Origin: Delphinapterus leucas
Lineage: Eukaryota > Chordata > Mammalia > Artiodactyla > Monodontidae
Assembly (NCBI RefSeq): GCF_002288925.2
Contig: NW_022098063.1
Span: 1,484,445 to 1,548,444, forward strand
Direction: 5' to 3'
Length of the DNA: 64,000 nucleotides
The translations under genes and the position numbers were made by a program. The notes under the pieces are model-generated. The model had not been told where the DNA came from. It did no database searches and saw only the letters and a program-made list of their open reading frames with translations. Below, in pieces: positions 23,276-34,244 of the stretch; positions within the stretch are counted from its first letter, which is position 1, and the number at the start of each line of letters is the position of its first letter.

Positions 23276-23480
23276 GGCTTCCCTGGTGGCGCAGTGGTTG
23301 AGAGTCCACCTGCTCGTGCAGGGGACACGGGTTCGTGCCCTGGTCTGGGAAGATCCCACATGCTGTGGAGCGGCTGGGCCCGTGAGCCATGGCCGCTGAG
23401 CCTGCGCGTTGGAGCCTGTGCTCCGCAACGGGAGAGGCCACAACAGTGAGAGGCCCGCGTACCGCAAAAAAAAAAAAAAA
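23276..23480 (+). mobile_element. CHR-type SINE, short cetacean form
   Basis: The full head ggcttccctggtggcgcagt, box B-like gggttcgtgccctgg, and body gagcggctgggcccgtgagc through gaggcccgcgtaccgc are present, with an A15-16 tail. A perfect 10-bp duplication, atcactgcag, flanks it at 23266-23275 and 23481-23490. It is close to the copy at 19399 but keeps the gagaggcc that the other lost. Open frames on both strands across it are SINE sequence. Confidence 0.95.
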
Positions 23481-23599
23481 ATCACTGCAGATCTTAAGGG
23501 TGGTGGATTGGTTGAAACTGAGACTATGCAAGGAGTAAAAAAAAACCTTAAGCAATCTAATGTAGCTTCAATTAGATACTGGAACGTACTGCACCAATA

Positions 23600-24450
23600 A
23601 CCCCAAAATATGTTCACATCAATTAAATAAAACAGACATCTTATAACGTTAAATTATGACACTGGAATAGAATGCCAACTAAAAGGATTGGATGATCAAG
23701 TTGAGGAATGCTCCCACAGGATAGAGCAAAAGGTCAAAGAGATAGTAAATTGCTGTTTTAGCAGGTCCATCCTCCAAATAATAGGCATTCTAGAAAGAGA
23801 AAGTTTGGAGGAGTAGAAATTGTCAAGGAATTACATTTCTCAGAACTAAATGTTATGAATTGCCAAACTTAAAGGATTCACCATGTAACTGGCACAGTAG
23901 ATGAAAATGTCAGAACATTTCAGACAGATCTTCCAGGATTAAAAAATAAAGTTTCATGTAAATGATCAGAATCATAGTGACTTCAGACTTTTTTAGCAGC
24001 AATCCTGAAAGCTAGATGATAATGAAGTAATGCTGTCAAAATCCTGAGTGAAATGCTTTCCATTCTAGAATCTAGAATATTTTACTCTACTAAATTATCA
24101 ATTAAGAGTAAGAATAGGCAAAGAAATGTTCAGATATGCAAAATGTTAAAAGTTTTTACCTCTCACTCTTTCTCAGAAAGCTATTAGAGGATGTACTCTG
24201 CAAAGATGAGGAGTAAACCAAGAAAGAGGAAGCATGGGGCCCATGAAACAGCACAGGTATTAACAACAGCAAATAGAATATTCAGGATGATGATGGAGGA
24301 GGATGCCAGATTGATACTTATGTATCAGGTTTAAAGTTCAACCAGTCCAGATTGAATAGGTGGGAAGATAGTAGAAAGGAAGGATGAAATTGAGATACTA
24401 TAAAATATGTTTAATGTATTTAAGAAAAATCTCACAGCTGGGGGAGAATG
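23600..24450 (+). mobile_element. HAL1-like ancient L1-related element
   Basis: The phrases atgatcaagttgaggaatgc, gagcaaaaggtcaaagagat, ctctttctcagaaagctatt, agaggatgtactctgcaaag and gaggagtaaaccaagaaag follow the HAL1 (half-L1) ORF1 and 3' region in order. No frame survives. The family call is from memory of the consensus. Confidence 0.55.
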
Positions 24451-24929
24451 GGGGTTAAATTTATTATAAATATCTAGAATAACTAAACATGGATGGCTTG
24501 GCTATAAGTAGCATTTATGCATCAAAATAATGTAAATACTGCATAGTTACATAATCAAACTTACAATAAAAATGTGTCATAAGGATGAAGTTATAGGAAG
24601 TGAATATGTGGTTTCTGGAAGGGAATGGTAAGAGAGCCAAATCCTCATCTTCTATAGATGGAAGTGAATAGATAATACTGCAAAATGAAAAATCAAGAAG
24701 TAGTATATCATATAAATATAGCATGTTTTATAGACACAAATAGACACACACACACAAACACACACAAGATAAATACCAAATGAATTGAAAGTGATTATCT
24801 CTAAGGAGCTGACTATGAACTAGGAGACTTCTTTTCTAATGTAAATGGTGGAATTATTTGATTTCTTTTAACCACTCATATGTTTAACTGATAAAAGTTA
24901 CGACTAAATTTTTCAAACTGTTTTTGTTA

Positions 24930-25400
24930 AGAGTGGATTTTAGTGAAGAGACATAAGAAGGCGAGAAGGGAGGGTCTTCAGGAGGATGATAATGCCATTA
25001 ATCCCAGTAACACTGGGGCATTGCAGTAGTAGGTATTAGAAAGTTTCCAATTTTGTCTGGTTATCAGACATTAGAATGGGTGATGGTAATATAGATAGAA
25101 TTGTATCAGAGAGAAGGGTAGAAGTGCATATGTTTAGAATCAATCTTGGAAGTAGAGCCAATAGAACTTAGAGATGAAGGAGGTGGGAGAGAAGGAAAAA
25201 TAATGAGTGATTACCACTTCGGTTGCTTGCTCAACTAGGTGGATCATAGCCTTATAAGATGAGAACACTAGAAAAAGAAGTGGTTTTAGGGAAAAGTCAA
25301 GGATTTTTTTCTTTTTTATTTTTTTGGACATCGTATTCAGTTGGGGTTGCCTACTAGGCATCCAAGTGCAGAGCTCAGGAAGGCATTTGATAGCTAGCTA
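24930..25400 (-). mobile_element. L2 LINE fragment, antisense (probable)
   Basis: The plus strand reads ggggcattgcagtagtaggt, gaagtagagccaatagaact, caaggatttttttcttttt, ggacatcgtattcagttggg, ctaggcatccaagtgcagag. This is the order of the L2 reverse complement (gcagtagtccaggc, gtagagccgacaggactt, ggacatgttgagtttgagg). Confidence 0.55.
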
Positions 25401-25589
25401 CTTGTTAACCTACTTTTCTTCCCTGGAAAATCCTAACCTCCTGAGTGTCAGGATTTAGTCATTTTCGTCTCTCTTCATAGTTTATGCAGTCAGGGAAATA
25501 ACAGCATTAGAGTTGAAGTTCCTGGTTGTCCGTAACTCACTAGTGACAATGGATCCTTGTTGTTTCACCCTTTTTCCCCGCCTAGTAAA

Positions 25590-25680
25590 ACACACAATAA
25601 TTCTTGTCGTCTCAGTTCCCTGAAGGAATATTGTGAGCATCAGTGAGATATCTGCAAAGCATATTGAGCTTTTGGGGGAA
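25590..25680 (+). repeat. Possible MIR fragment
   Basis: Weak match of tcagttccctgaaggaatat, tgtgagcatcagtgagatat and ctgcaaagcatattgagct to the MIR 3' half. Confidence 0.35.
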
Positions 25681-25689
25681 GAAAGCTGT

Positions 25690-26455
25690 TTTATAAATTA
25701 TGAAGTATTAGAATGTTGACAGGCTGTGAGGTGCTGGCTAGAAATATTCTGTGCTTGTCCAATCAAAAGAAAAATGTAAAACATTAGATAAAAAGGTGGA
25801 CCTGTCTTAAAGTTGTGAAGGTTGCTTCTTTTTTCTTTGTCTTGTTCTCCCACCCCCCACCCCGCATTGTCTTTATCCATAAGTAGCACTATTAAATAAA
25901 ATGTTAATCCTCAAGTGTCTGGTGGGAGATGGGAAGGAAGGATTTAATTTACGAAGTGATTTGAATGAAGATAGTATAATATATTAGAGTTACCAAAGGT
26001 GCAGAGCTAAAAAAAAATGAGAAAGGAAAGGAAAGCATAAAAATTTGATGAGGACTGCCGTTTGCTGCCTCCTTCTCTTCTGCTCTGTTTCATTCCTTTT
26101 AGCCTCTCTGCTCTGCTCCATTTCTCTTTTCTCTTTCTTTCATGTATTTCACTTATGCCAGCAATACACGAGCAGATTAAGAGGTTTGTCAGGTCAACAT
26201 GTTTAAATTTTTCTGATATTTCATATTCTGTGAATATTCCCCTTAATATGAAAGCCCAAGGGCATTGCACAGCTTCAGTTTACATATTCTTAGAATCTGA
26301 TATTGAGAAAGCAGTGGATTAACACTACACTGTTCTAAACTAACTAATTTATATTGAAGTTTCTTTGTATTTATTTGCCAGTGAAAAACTAAAAGTGAGA
26401 TTGTGACGTAGGATTTTATAAATGTCAAAGAAAACAGAAAGCATTTTTGACTTAG
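25690..26455. other. Unique sequence, nothing recognised
   Basis: Contains short A and C runs and a C/T-rich patch near 26070-26145. Overlapping frames of 86 and 87 codons on opposite strands arise from this pyrimidine-rich patch. Confidence 0.4.
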
Positions 26456-26461
26456 AGCACA

Positions 26462-26640
26462 AAGGAATCCCTGCCCTGCTGCTTGCTAGTTTTGCCAAGT
26501 TACCTATCCTCCCTAAGCATAATTTTCTCATTTATACAATGCCAATAAAATAGAACCTATCCGTAAGCTTATTATGAGGGTTAAATAAGATAATTACTAT
26601 AATGTGCTAAATATAGTGCTTGCTGCTATCTGTTTGTGCT
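26462..26640 (+). repeat. MIR SINE
   Basis: The order tgcttgctagttttgccaag, ttacctatcctccctaagca, aattttctcatttatacaat, gaacctatccgtaagcttat, gagggttaaataagataatt and gtgctaaatatagtgcttgc follows the MIR consensus over most of its length. Confidence 0.8.
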
Positions 26641-26726
26641 TTTTATCATTTATTACTTGTCTTAAACATGCTTTCTGCTTATGTATTCGTTTATACTTAT
26701 GACTTAAGAGTAAACCATGCCATGCA

Positions 26727-26730
26727 GTGC

Positions 26731-26765
<35 letters not shown>
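26727..26765. repeat. (GT)n microsatellite
   Basis: About 19 GT units, with GC variants at the start. Confidence 0.95.
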
Positions 26766-26768
<3 letters not shown>

Positions 26769-27489
26769 TTTCCGGGAGAAATAATATGAGCTATTTGCAA
26801 CTGTACACATGGGAAGAGGTCGGTCAAGAGAAAAGCAAATCAGTTAGCTGAGGGTGAACACTTTTTAATCCTTGCCCTGAATTGAAGGTAAATGTGAAAT
26901 AAAAAATCGTGTAAGTTATAGATACATTCATAGGGCCATATAATGAGAGCTGAAAAATTCTTTCCAAATGGCCTAATCAGTCCTCTTCATATATTCTGAA
27001 GCAGTTAAAGAAACTTCCAGGACACCAGTCAGGGGCATTCACACTGCACTGGCTACTTATAAACACATTCAGCTCAGGCTTAGTCCATGTGTATTATTAC
27101 TGTGGAGTTTAGTTTTACCATAACACATTTTTCCTGGACACGTGGGGAAAAAGAACATTTAATTATTGAGGTAAATGTGGCTTGCAGAACTTACTAAATA
27201 ACCCAATCTTAAGATAAAAAAGGGACAGCAATATTCCTTGGCATTTACCAGCAGCAACTCTGATTGTCCATCAAGTCAAGGTAATATATATCCTAAACAT
27301 TTAGAATTAAATGAAAATCCATTGCAAAGTTAACTGAACATCTGAGGAAATAAATCCAATTAAAATGCTGTTCAAGTACTTCCTCAGTCATACTAAAACC
27401 ATTTAAAAACGAAGATTTGTTAGAATAGGACTGGTAAATAGTAATCAAAGTAGAGAGGATGAGTAAATAATCGATAAATTAGAATTTTT

Positions 27490-28612
27490 AAAAATGAACA
27501 AATAGATCTCAAATTAGTAATATAATCTTGTATTTTAAAAAACTAGAGAAAGTAGAACCTATTAAACCCAATGAAAACTGAAGGAAGAAAAAATAAAGAT
27601 AAAAACAGGAATCGATGAAATTGGAAACAGAGAGCAAACAAAGTAATCAGGGAAGCCTAAAGCTACCTCTTTGAAATAGTCAATCAAATTGGTAAATTTC
27701 TAGTCATACTAACCAAGAAAAACAGAAGATACAAATTACCCACATCAGAGAATGAAAGGACATCTCTACAGACCCATAGACATTAAAAGGATCTAAGAGA
27801 GTACTGTGTTCATGAAATCAATAATCAATTCTTTAAAATATATAAACTGCCAAAACTACACATGCTCAAAATGACCACAGTGAAAAACCAGTACACATTC
27901 ACTAAAATGAATCGACTGAGTATACCAAGTATTGACAAGAATGTTGAGAAATTATAGCCATCGTATGCTGCCAATGAGAATATAAAGTGTTAAAATATCT
28001 TCAGAAAACAATCCAGCATTTTCATAAAAGGTAAACTGGCTCTTAACATGTAACCTAGCTATTCTACTCCTAGATATTTATTCAATAAAAATGAAGGTGT
28101 ATATCCAACAAAGATTTAGACCCACATCATGATAGTGGCTTTGTTCTCAATAATCCCCAAACTGGAAACAACCCAAATGACTGTCTGTAGATGAATGGAT
28201 AGAAAATTGTAGTGTAGCCACAAAATGGAACATTGCTCATCAATATAAAGGGATAACTTTTGATAAATGCAATAACATAGGTGAATCTCAAAATCATTAT
28301 GCTGGGTGAAAGAGACATGACAAAAAAATGAGCACACAGTGATTGTTTTCATTTATATAAAATTCTAGAAAATAAAACCCAATATATAGAACTAGAAAAC
28401 AGATCTGTGCTTGCCTGTAGTTGGGTTTGAAGAGAAAGATGTTGTACAGTGTGTCAGAAAGAAGATTTGGGTGATGATGAAAACGTTCATTGCGTCTGAT
28501 GTGATGATGGTTTCATGGGTGTGTATATATATATATATTTAAACCTCTTCATTTTGTATGCTTTACATATATGCAGTTTACTGTACACTAGATCTCAAAA
28601 AAACTATAGAAT
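27490..28612 (+). mobile_element. Old L1 (L1M-type), ORF2 pieces and 3' end
   Basis: 27540-27900 resembles the L1 ORF2 reverse transcriptase region (gatgaaattggaaacagaga; caatcaaattggtaaatttc). 28040-28360 resembles the ORF2 C-terminal region (tagctattctactcctagat; tggaaacaacccaaatgact; atgaatggatagaaaattg). 28360-28612 is the 3' UTR, ending gtttactgtacactagatct and an A-rich tail. All frames are broken. An internal deletion has joined the pieces. Confidence 0.75.
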
Positions 28613-28620
28613 AAATAGAT

Positions 28621-28870
28621 CTTAATAAATGGAGGGAAATATCAAATTCGTGAATAGGAGAACTCAACTTTGAAAATATAAGTCCCAGCAAATTAGTTTA
28701 CAATTTCAATGTAATTCCAACCAATATCTCAATAGTTTTTCTGGAGAAATGTTTAAATACAAGTAAAGGTACGGGGCCAAGAGTATTTTGAAGACAGTTT
28801 TGAAAACAAGCCAAGCATTATGATATGTTAAAAAGTATGATATTTTCACAGCAGCCAAAGGAAAAAATCA
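28621..28870 (+). mobile_element. Separate L1 ORF2 fragment
   Basis: The phrases attcgtgaataggagaactc, aatttcaatgtaattccaac and caatatctcaatagtttttc match the L1 ORF2 segment normally found well upstream of the C-terminal region. It lies downstream of a complete L1 3' end, so it must come from another insertion or a rearrangement. Confidence 0.6.
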
Positions 28871-28999
28871 AATCAGTGGAAGAAAATAAGGAGATTGAAA
28901 ATGGACTGAAATATTTTTCAGAACTTGACATGTGACAGTAAACCATTAAAATTACTAAACTTTTAGGCTCTTCAATAAATAATGATAGGAAAATTGATA

Positions 29000-29340
29000 A
29001 TACTTTTTCATATATAGGCTACACTTTGGAATTTTTCAGGGTTAGTACTTCTGAAGCTTATAGTCTTCTAAGGGTGCTGTCTGCATTTGTACCCCCTAAG
29101 AGTGAGTGCCTTCTAAAGTTTTGCACTCTGGGTGCCTCACTTGCCTTGTTACTACTTGACCACCATGAACTTTGAGCTGGAACCCAATGTCTACATGTTC
29201 CATGTGATACTTAACTGTATGTTTACCAGCCCTCAGAGGAACTTGAAGTCTGGTTTCTCACCACCTGGCTGTTCAGGGAACTTCACACCCCATAATGTGG
29301 CTCTGAATTAGTAGCACCTCTAAGAGTAGGGCAGAAAGAA
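29000..29340. other. Less AT-rich interval, unclassified
   Basis: Richer in G and C than its flanks (for example accccctaagagtgagtgcc). It may be an unnamed old repeat or unique spacer. No frame or splice pattern supports a gene. Confidence 0.3.
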
Positions 29341-29479
29341 GTAAAAGCACACTCTGGAAGACGACGTTACAGTCCTGGATCTTAAATTATTTCCCAAATG
29401 CTGTTTTCAAATACAATGTGCAGTACATAGTCTAAGTTAATCAGGCGCATAAGGAAACAAGATACTATCTTTAAGAACT

Positions 29480-29870
29480 ATCAGAAATAATGGGCAACAG
29501 AAACAAACTCCTCAACCTATGGATACATCTTCAAAATATAATGTTAAATGAAAAAGGTGAGCCCAGAAAAATATATGAAGTAAATGGAAGAGCACAGAAG
29601 CAAGCAAAATTTAAAAATACGATTTATGCATACCTACAGACATGATTAAGTAACTTGTAAAAAGTAAGGAAATCTTAAACATAAAAATGAGACAGTAGTT
29701 AGCTTTGGAGGAAAGGACAAGGTAGGGATAGGGGAAGAGGATGAAACGGTTGATATGTTTTAGTGACGAATTCACAGGTGGTTATTATATTTTTCTATTT
29801 CACAAATTAATATATATTCTACATATAATGTTATGTGTATATTTAAAAATATAATAAAAATGAGATTGTT
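29480..29870 (+). mobile_element. Old L1 3' fragment (probable)
   Basis: The phrases ataatgttaaatgaaaaagg and acaggtggttattatatttt resemble the 3' end region of old L1M families. Confidence 0.45.
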
Positions 29871-29989
29871 CACTGTCCTTCAGTTTTATTATTTTTCAAT
29901 CTGTGGTAAATTATTAGTGATACACACCATAGGCAAATAATTGTATCCTAAGTTAATAATGGCTTTTACAGATCAATAAGAAAAGACAA

Positions 29990-30433
29990 AAATAAATGCA
30001 ACAGCAAATATATAGAAAAATAAATTTCATAAAAGTAAACAGTGTTCAGGTATACACAAATTACAGCTAGGAGATAGACATAATTTTCAGGCCCGTCAGA
30101 GGCACAGACATTTAAAAGGGTGATGACAATACCAAGACTTCATGATTATATTGGAAGATCAGAACACTCATGGCAGAACTGTAAACTGGTGTAGCCATGT
30201 TAGAAATTTGGCATTGTCAAAACCAAAGATGTCAATATTTTATGACAGTAAGTATATTAGCAATACTAGATCTGAATGTGTACCTGAGAGAAACTTATGT
30301 AAAGGATGTTTATTTCAACATCAGAAAACATGCCAGTAAATAAATTGTGGAATATTCATGTAACGGAATGCTATGTTAAGTGTTAAAATAAATGAACTAA
30401 ATTGACGTTTTAATAAGAATAGATCTCAATAAC
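29990..30433 (+). mobile_element. Old L1 fragment, upstream part of an interrupted copy
   Basis: The phrases ggcagaactgtaaactggtg, cagtaaataaattgtggaat, attcatgtaacggaatgcta and atagatctcaataac follow the L1 ORF2 C-terminal and 3' region. The sequence continues after the younger insertion at 30434-30530, in the block starting taacgttgagtacaaagtag. Confidence 0.65.
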
Positions 30434-30530
30434 TAATGAGAACCTGCTGTATAGCACAGGGAACTCCACTTCGCTGTACAGTAGAAACTAACACACATTG
30501 TAAAACAACTATAACCCAATTAAAAAAAAA
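30434..30530 (+). mobile_element. Younger L1 3' tail nested in an older L1
   Basis: taatgagaacctgctgtata through acagtagaaactaacacaca ending acccaattaaaaaaaaaa is a 97-bp 5'-truncated L1 3' end. It is flanked by atctcaataac at 30423-30433 and atctcaaaaataac at 30531-30544, an imperfect target duplication. The host L1 sequence resumes on the right. Confidence 0.85.
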
Positions 30531-30645
30531 ATCTCAAAAATAACGTTGAGTACAAAGTAGGTTACAGAATTATATAAACAATATAAAACATTTATTCAAA
30601 GATGTAAAAAGAACACTGACATACATTTTGTGGATTCATACATAT
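30531..30645 (+). mobile_element. Old L1 fragment, downstream part of the interrupted copy
   Basis: taacgttgagtacaaagtag, gttacagaattatataaaca and acatttattcaaagatgtaa continue the L1 pattern broken at 30433. Confidence 0.6.
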
Positions 30646-31193
30646 TAAATGTACACAAACCAAGGAAGATTCTGATTTTATCTGTCATGTTTTATTCATT
30701 GACAGTATATCTGAAGCAAATAAGGCAAAATTTTAACATTTTAAGTCTGGGATATGGTTCATGCCTCTTTTAAAAATCTTATATTTTTCTGTTCTTTTAA
30801 AAATGTTAAATATATATGTATGTACAGACATATATATATACACATATATATTTAAGAAGCCTTTACGAAGTTTATGAAATCTTCAAATACTTGTTGCAAA
30901 AGTACTCCTCTTTATAGCTATGCTGTGAAAGTCAAATATTATGTGAACAGTATTTATCATGCATGCATTCATAAATGTTCTTGGAAAATATATATAAAAG
31001 GAAAAACATTACATCTAAAATATTCTTTTTCTTTTGAATAAGTGAATAATTGCCATTGCAATCTAAATTTCATTCAATATTGATAAAATATAATTAGTTT
31101 AATGTAATTTTATTTTTGTTTTCAAACTAAAATCCTAAACAAGCTTAAAATATTTGCTGTGAAACTTTGATAATATTGTAGGTAGATTCCTTT
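30646..31193. other. AT-rich sequence, nothing recognised
   Basis: Contains a short ta/ca-rich tract at about 30810-30852. No gene or clear repeat. Confidence 0.4.
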
Positions 31194-31206
31194 TGTGTCT
31201 TTTTCT

Positions 31207-31516
31207 TTTTTTTTAATTTTTGAAATTTTTTTGGCTGCATTGGGTCTTCATTGCTGCGTGTGGGCTTTCTCTAGTTGCAGCAAGTGGGGGCTACTCTTTG
31301 TTGTGGTGCGCGGGCTTCTCATTGCGGTGGCTTCTCTTGTTGCAGAGTCGGGCTCTAGGCACGTGGGCTTCAGTAGTTGTAGCACTTGGGCTCAGTAGTT
31401 GTGGCTCACGGGCTTAGTTGCTCCGCAGCATGTGGGATCTTCCCCAACCTGGGATCGAACCTGTGCCCCTGCATTGGCAGGTGGATTCGTAACCACTGCA
31501 CCACCAGGGAAGTCTC
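31207..31516 (-). mobile_element. CHR-type SINE, long form, antisense
   Basis: On the minus strand the head is gacttccctggtggtgcagt and the box B-like part gggatcgaacc lies on the plus strand at about 31451-31461. The body contains two gtagttgt(g/a)g units and ggttgcattggg-like tail sequence, ending in an A-rich tail seen here as the T run at 31206. The flanks tgtgtctttttct (31194-31206) and tgtgtccttttct (31517-31529) are a 13-bp duplication with one mismatch. Open frames overlapping it are SINE sequence. Confidence 0.92.
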
Positions 31517-31775
31517 TGTGTCCTTTTCTAAGATATTTTTGCAAGCAAAAAAAGACTTTCTGTGAAAAGAACTGCAATATTCCCTGGACACTCTAGATGG
31601 GGAAAATAATTTTCTTGCAAAAATTTAGTTAAACTGACAGTATATTATAAATAGCACTCTCAAATACCAATTTTATATTCATTTCTCTAAAGTATTTCTT
31701 CTTTCTCAATTTGCATCTTCCTAAGCATCAAGACCCACTAATTAGATTCATGCATATAGTAAAGAATGTGTGTAT

Positions 31776-31778
<3 letters not shown>

Positions 31779-31815
<37 letters not shown>
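31779..31815. repeat. (TG)n microsatellite
   Basis: About 18 uninterrupted TG units. Confidence 0.95.
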
Positions 31816-31816
<1 letters not shown>

Positions 31817-33878
31817 CGTATGGTGATGAGGGGGAAAGGTAGGCAACTGGAAACTTCCACATCCAGTTCGATGAAGCTCATGTATTACACTCTCTTGATA
31901 ACAAAGAGACTACGTAACAAATACTCAAGTGACAAACTCTCAAATTACAAACTTTAAGTAAAGGTTTATAAAGCAGAGATGATCTTTTTATTTTAAGGAA
32001 AACCCTGCAATTAAGGTTAGTAAAAATAGTTTGGCTTTTGAGAATGTAGACATCAGATATGTATGAATCTAAGCTGATAATCTGGAAGTAGAGCTGCCCA
32101 TTTGGGCATAAACTGCCCTCTCCAATGTAATAATAGATCTCTGATTTCATTTGGAGCAGCAATGTGTTCAGCTGGAAGATTATATTTTCTCGCCTCAGTT
32201 GCCTTGAGGAGTGATTAATGAGCTACGAGTGAAAGCAATTGAGTGGGGTTACCAGAATAACTCTTCTTAGGGCTCTGACTTGTCTGGGAGAACTGTTTGT
32301 TGTGCCCCTTCCCTTCCTGGAAGATGGATGTGATGGCTGGAAATCATCAGCCATCCTATGATGCTGAGAGCAGAGGACATATGCTTAAGATGGTGACGGA
32401 AAGTAAAGATAATAGGAGCTTAGTTCCTTAATGACTTTGTAGAGCTGACATACCAGATTGGAATTCATATACTTCAGTTTTATATGAGAAAATAAACCAC
32501 TAAATTAAGGAAAAGAATTACTGTACTCAGACACTGTTACTAACAGCTGTATGCAATTACTAATTAATACATGGCCTGAAAAATTCATACTAATTAACCA
32601 AGCTAAATCCTCATGTGCTGCATATCCATTTGTGGGAAAACTGGGGGGAAAATAAGGAATTTGGATTTGATCTGGAAGTTAAAGTGTTCTGAAAGAAAAT
32701 CAGGTGATCATAGTAAAATACAAAATTACTTCAGTAGTTGACGTGATGAGAATTAGGAAAGCGGTGTTGACTAAGCTGATAAAGGTAATAGAAGCTACGA
32801 AAGTTAAAAATTTTAAAGGATGAGGACATTGGTGCTTTAAAAAATCCAATTTAAGAGCATTTTAAGGAATATAGGGGAAAAGAGCAGTAAGCTAAAGGAG
32901 AGAAATGTCAATGATAAGCATAAAAGTGGTTTTTGAAACAGTTTAGATAACATAGGCCAAGCAATTTTCAACTGCTGAAATTTGCAAGCAGAATTTTTGA
33001 AGGATGCCAACTTTTACTTATGTTTGGTGAGGAAATAATTTACTTTAGAAGTACAGTGGCCACATCAGTAAAGAACAAGGAAGATCACATGATAATCATA
33101 CTAATGAGAGAATTAAGGCACATAATGATTTCCCACAACTAGTTAGTATAGAGTCTCAAAACAGAATTCACTTCTAATAACCATATGACATAGAAGTTAT
33201 TAGAAGTATTTTCTAAAGTATATATTTAAGATATATTTTATTCTGAAAAATACAGATTTATGTTTAAATATAAATCATTTTACTTGATCTAATTCTCTAG
33301 CAATGTAAAATAAATTTCTATTTAAGAGAGACTTTACCTTATTTGGGATATTTAAGTCAAATATTAATTTCAGTTCTAAAAAAATTTAAGACTATAGACT
33401 ACATGTAATTGAGAAATAGAAAAGTTGTAACCTTATAAAACTCAAGTTTTCTGATGCCACTAAGGACAGAAAACCCAAAATATCTGTTCAGAATTTTTCT
33501 ATCCATTTGTCAAAATGATAAAACCAAAGTAATACACATAAAAATTTCTAAAAGTTAAAGACATTTTACATAATTAAATATGGCATTAAAGGCAAGTAAC
33601 TTTTTCTCAGAGACCAACTAAATAATGAGCAATTTTGCATAAAATATGCACTTAGAGGGGAAAAAAACTAAGTTATAACAAGTCCAAATAAATTTTTCTA
33701 ACATTAACCTTCACTACAATCTTATCTCAGAAAAACTGTGAAACGCACAGACACAACCAACCAAACAAAAGATGTCTATTGAATTCTGGTGAAAATGGCA
33801 ACATGTAATCAAAAGGGAGCTATTTTATACATTCTATTGCTATTGTCTCTCGATACTTTTGTAAATTCTACACTGTTT
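31816..33878. other. About 2 kb of unique sequence
   Basis: No family recognised. The minus-strand frame 31878-32162 (94 codons) is unrecognised and probably a chance frame. Confidence 0.45.
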
Positions 33879-33892
33879 AAAAATAGGTTGCT

Positions 33893-34230
33893 GGGACTTC
33901 CCTGGTGGCTCAGTGGTTAAGAATCCGCCTGCCAGTGCAGGGGACATGGGTTCAAGCCCTGGTCCGGGAAGATCCCACATGCTGCGGAGCAACTAAGCCC
34001 ATGCGCCACAACTACTGAGCCTGGGCTCTAGAGCCCGCGAGCCACAACTACTGAAGCCCGCGTGCCTAGAACCCGTGCTCTGCAACAAGAGAAACCAGAG
34101 CAATGAGAAGCCCGCACACTACAACAAAGAGTAGTCCCCACTCACAACTAGAGAAAGCCCGTGCACAGTAACGAAGACCCAACACAGCCAAAAATAAATA
34201 AATAATTTTAAAAAATTTATAACATTAAAA
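33893..34230 (+). mobile_element. CHR-type SINE, long form, with perfect 14-bp duplication
   Basis: The full head is gggacttccctggtggctca with box B-like gggttcaagccctgg. The long body (gcgccacaactactgagcct; agcccgcgagccacaacta) ends ccaaaaataaataaataa and an A/T-rich tail. The duplication aaaaataggttgct lies at 33879-33892 and 34231-34244. It is one of the cleanest recent insertions in the window. Confidence 0.95.
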
Positions 34231-34244
34231 AAAAATAGGTTGCT

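Noticed and set aside
23267..23617. 116-codon minus-strand frame with Arg/Pro/Ala-rich sequence resembling a secreted peptide
   Set aside because: The sequence is the antisense of a CHR SINE; similar frames occur at the other copies.
29000..29340. Processed pseudogene or exon because of higher G/C
   Set aside because: No frame, splice signals or known gene similarity could be supported.
31195..31417. Two overlapping plus-strand frames with hydrophobic, Cys/Ser-rich residues
   Set aside because: These are antisense CHR SINE translations, as at 62512-62754.
31406..31577. Minus-strand frame containing DFPGGAVV...NPP
   Set aside because: This peptide is the usual spurious translation of the CHR/ruminant SINE head, not a gene.
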